The position numbers and the translations under genes are program-made. From Legionella genomosp. 1 (GTDB taxonomy: Bacteria > Pseudomonadota > Gammaproteobacteria > Legionellales > Legionellaceae): a stretch of DNA of 9,072 nt. How positions within the stretch are numbered: the first letter of the stretch is position 1; the number at the start of each line of letters is the position of its first letter. The stretch covers positions 1 to 9,072 of the forward strand of contig CAMBHM010000050.1 of NCBI GenBank assembly GCA_945867185.1, given 5' to 3'. Shown in pieces: positions 8,281 to 9,072 of this stretch. The notes under the pieces are model-generated. The model did no database searches. It was given only the letters and a program-made list of their open reading frames with translations, and was not told the origin of the DNA.

Positions 8281-8360
8281 ATTATCCGGTGTGACATTTA
8301 CCCTGAATGATTTATATCTATTCTGTTGGCGTATAAAAACAAATTTGAACTGATCGCCTC
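8281..8360. other. 80-base convergent gap between the giant gene and the toxin gene
   Basis: The giant gene (+) and the toxin-antitoxin operon (-) converge here. I find no strong hairpin followed by a T tract on either strand. The most symmetric element is CAAATTTG near 8340, followed on the minus strand by a short T-rich run. Termination of both transcripts is therefore not explained by what I can see. Confidence 0.5.
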
Positions 8361-8639
8361 TCAAGCCTTAGTTTTGATAGCCGTATGTGATCCTGTTCTG
8401 GCTAGCAATAGCTGGTCATCATATTGCTTGTAGATCAATAGCCAGTCCGGTTTGATGTGGCATTCACGATAGCTTTTCCAATTATTATACAACGCATGGT
8501 CGCGGTATTTTTCAGGCAACGGCTTATCGTGTATCAACAATTCAACAACGTCTAAAAAATCCTTCTTTTTATATCGACCTGATGCAGCAATTTTTTTGAA
8601 GTCACGTTTAAATTGGTTCGTTTGCTCTATTCGTCGCAC
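8361..8639 (-). CDS. yafQ: YafQ-family mRNA interferase toxin (RelE superfamily)
   Basis: This 92-residue protein matches E. coli YafQ in length and in the motif series KxYRDHAL, NWKSYRECHIKPDWLLIYK and ARTGSHTAI. YafQ toxins bind the ribosome and cut mRNA at codons. The residues described as catalytic or substrate-binding in E. coli YafQ (H50, H63, D67, H87) correspond to H48, H61, D65 and H85 here, so activity is likely retained. After the last histidine the sequence is TAIKTKA, so the position of E. coli F91 is a lysine and the tail is a few residues longer. The start is GTG at 8637-8639, because the nearby ATG is out of frame. It overlaps the end of the antitoxin gene by 13 bases, which suggests translational coupling and keeps toxin synthesis behind antitoxin synthesis. 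The ribosome binding site (GGGA about six bases upstream) is weak. The toxin should be neutralised by the adjacent DinJ-type protein. Confidence 0.9.
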   Translation of the reverse strand: MRRIEQTNQFKRDFKKIAASGRYKKKDFLDVVELLIHDKPLPEKYRDHALYNNWKSYRECHIKPDWLLIYKQYDDQLLLARTGSHTAIKTKA

Positions 8640-8893
8640 GCGTCATCCCACTCTTTGCTAAGTTGATCTAATGATGTGGGGCTAGTCTTTTCATCACGAT
8701 CGGCCTCTTCAAGAGCCATGCGCGTTATTGCATTGGGCGTGCCAATATTAAAAGGGATTCGTTTTTCTGCAACGGATTGATAGAGAAACAAACGAATGGC
8801 CTCGCTTAACGTTAACCCCATATGCTTAAACAACTTATCGGCTTTAGCTTTGATAAGCGGATCGACTCTAGAACGAATCACACAATCAGTCAT
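8627..8893 (-). CDS. dinJ: DinJ/RelB-family antitoxin
   Basis: This 88-residue protein resembles E. coli DinJ (86 residues). An N-terminal ribbon-helix-helix part begins VIRSRVDPLIKAKADKLF, followed by HMGLTLSEAIRLFLYQ and EKRIPFNIGTPN, the typical RelB/DinJ signature. The N-terminal part should dimerise and bind the operator. The acidic C-terminal part (KEWDDACDE) should wrap and inhibit the YafQ partner encoded immediately downstream. The ATG start at 8891-8893 is supported by GAGGTG five bases upstream (8899-8904). It is the first gene of the operon, so it is made before the toxin, as usual for this family. Autorepression through the two TAGCTA boxes in its promoter is expected from family knowledge but not shown. 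Confidence 0.92.
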   Translation of the reverse strand: MTDCVIRSRVDPLIKAKADKLFKHMGLTLSEAIRLFLYQSVAEKRIPFNIGTPNAITRMALEEADRDEKTSPTSLDQLSKEWDDACDE

Positions 8894-8898
8894 AATCG

Positions 8899-8904
8899 CA
8901 CCTC
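8899..8904 (-). promoter_or_regulatory. Strong ribosome binding site of the antitoxin gene
   Basis: On the minus strand GAGGTG lies five bases before the ATG at 8891-8893. It is the best Shine-Dalgarno match in the window and fixes the antitoxin start. It contrasts with the weak site of the toxin, in keeping with an excess of antitoxin. Confidence 0.75.
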
Positions 8905-8920
8905 TATATAATAATTACCT

Positions 8921-8939
8921 GTAGCTACATTATAGCTAC
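8921..8939 (-). promoter_or_regulatory. Two TAGCTA operator-like boxes 11 bp apart in the toxin-antitoxin promoter
   Basis: GTAGCTAC (8921-8928, a perfect 8-bp palindrome) and TAGCTAC (8933-8939) place two TAGCTA cores 11 bp apart, about one helical turn. One covers the predicted transcription start and the other the edge of the -10 box. This arrangement fits binding of two adjacent ribbon-helix-helix dimers and repression by the DinJ-type antitoxin, alone or with toxin. That is inference from family behaviour. Confidence 0.6.
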
Positions 8940-8957
8940 TAAATCAATTATTATCAA
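8929..8957 (-). promoter_or_regulatory. Sigma-70-type promoter of the toxin-antitoxin operon
   Basis: On the minus strand TTGATA (8952-8957) and TATAAT (8929-8934) are separated by exactly 17 bases, a near-consensus promoter. The predicted start of transcription is near 8922, giving a leader of about 29 bases to the antitoxin ATG. It is the best promoter I can see in the window. Confidence 0.75.
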
Positions 8958-8964
8958 AGACAGT

Positions 8965-9072
8965 ATGGGTTCAGATACACGGCTTTATTATTTACGGACC
9001 AAAGAGGGTAAGGAAATGGATTTCCTTGTGAGTATTGACGGCGTTCCAACCCATTTGATACCAATCCATTGC
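8965..9072 (+). pseudogene. Relic of a DUF4143-type AAA ATPase C-terminus (runs off the window)
   Basis: Translation from 8965 gives TRLYYLRTKEGKEMDFLV, closely like the C-terminal (Y)YxRTKxGxEVDF stretch of AAA ATPases carrying DUF4143, which usually have around 400 residues and an N-terminal Walker A motif. Here nothing ATPase-like precedes it: the frame is open only back to 8896, and that stretch is the promoter of the opposite operon. Where the family normally shows IEVK after the ExD pair, this copy reads IPIH, so the nuclease-like E...D...ExK arrangement is broken. The ATG at 8965 has no clear ribosome binding site. I therefore read it as a 5'-truncated, decaying remnant. The continuation beyond 9072 is not visible, and an unusual short gene cannot be excluded. 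Confidence 0.6.

Noticed and set aside
8171..8353. 60-codon + frame overlapping the end of the giant gene
   Set aside because: Most of it is an out-of-frame reading of the giant gene's 3' end, with no independent start signal.
1..9072. CRISPR arrays, insertion sequences, rRNA or tRNA genes
   Set aside because: I found no regularly spaced repeats, transposase motifs, terminal inverted repeats or RNA gene structures in the window.

Overview
The window looks like part of a bacterial chromosome of moderate to low GC content, and its accessory gene content points to a host-associated or intracellular gammaproteobacterium (Legionella/Coxiella/Diplorickettsia-like). That placement is inference. It rests on a giant alpha-helical ankyrin-repeat protein, on a neighbour resembling the GlnD/DUF294-type nucleotidyltransferase-plus-TPR proteins I associate with such genomes, and on a DinJ-YafQ toxin-antitoxin module. 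No housekeeping gene is present to fix the taxonomy.

Layout: (1) 2-1657 (+) is the 3' part of a large AT-rich gene that begins before the window. Its first visible residues resemble the end of a GlnD/DUF294-like nucleotidyltransferase region, followed by a helical domain and a TPR-like tail. A hairpin plus T7 tract at 1690-1715 looks like its terminator. (2) 1658-2115 is 458 bases without a convincing gene. It holds a repeated GC-rich motif with long-range pairing potential and, close to the next gene, a -10-like box covered by short palindromes. (3) 2116-8280 (+) is one uninterrupted reading frame of 2054 codons. The product is a giant, apparently soluble, helix-rich protein with ankyrin-like repeats near residues 1190-1248 and 1850-1980 and a polar, basic tail; it has no recognisable catalytic domain. 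(4) 8281-8360 is a short convergent gap. (5) 8361-8893 (-) is a two-gene toxin-antitoxin operon, a YafQ-type mRNA interferase and a DinJ/RelB-type antitoxin, with overlapping reading frames. Its consensus-like promoter carries two TAGCTA boxes 11 bp apart. (6) 8965-9072 (+) is a short stretch resembling the C-terminal end of a DUF4143-containing AAA ATPase with no ATPase part in front of it, so probably a gene relic.

Working together: the toxin and antitoxin form a self-contained, autoregulated unit. The two large genes lie in the same direction but are separated by a likely terminator and a candidate promoter, so they are probably transcribed separately. Both look like repeat-scaffold proteins suited to protein-protein contacts, possibly with host proteins, but the sequence alone does not prove this. 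The best candidate for something undescribed is the 2054-residue protein, most of which I cannot assign to a family.
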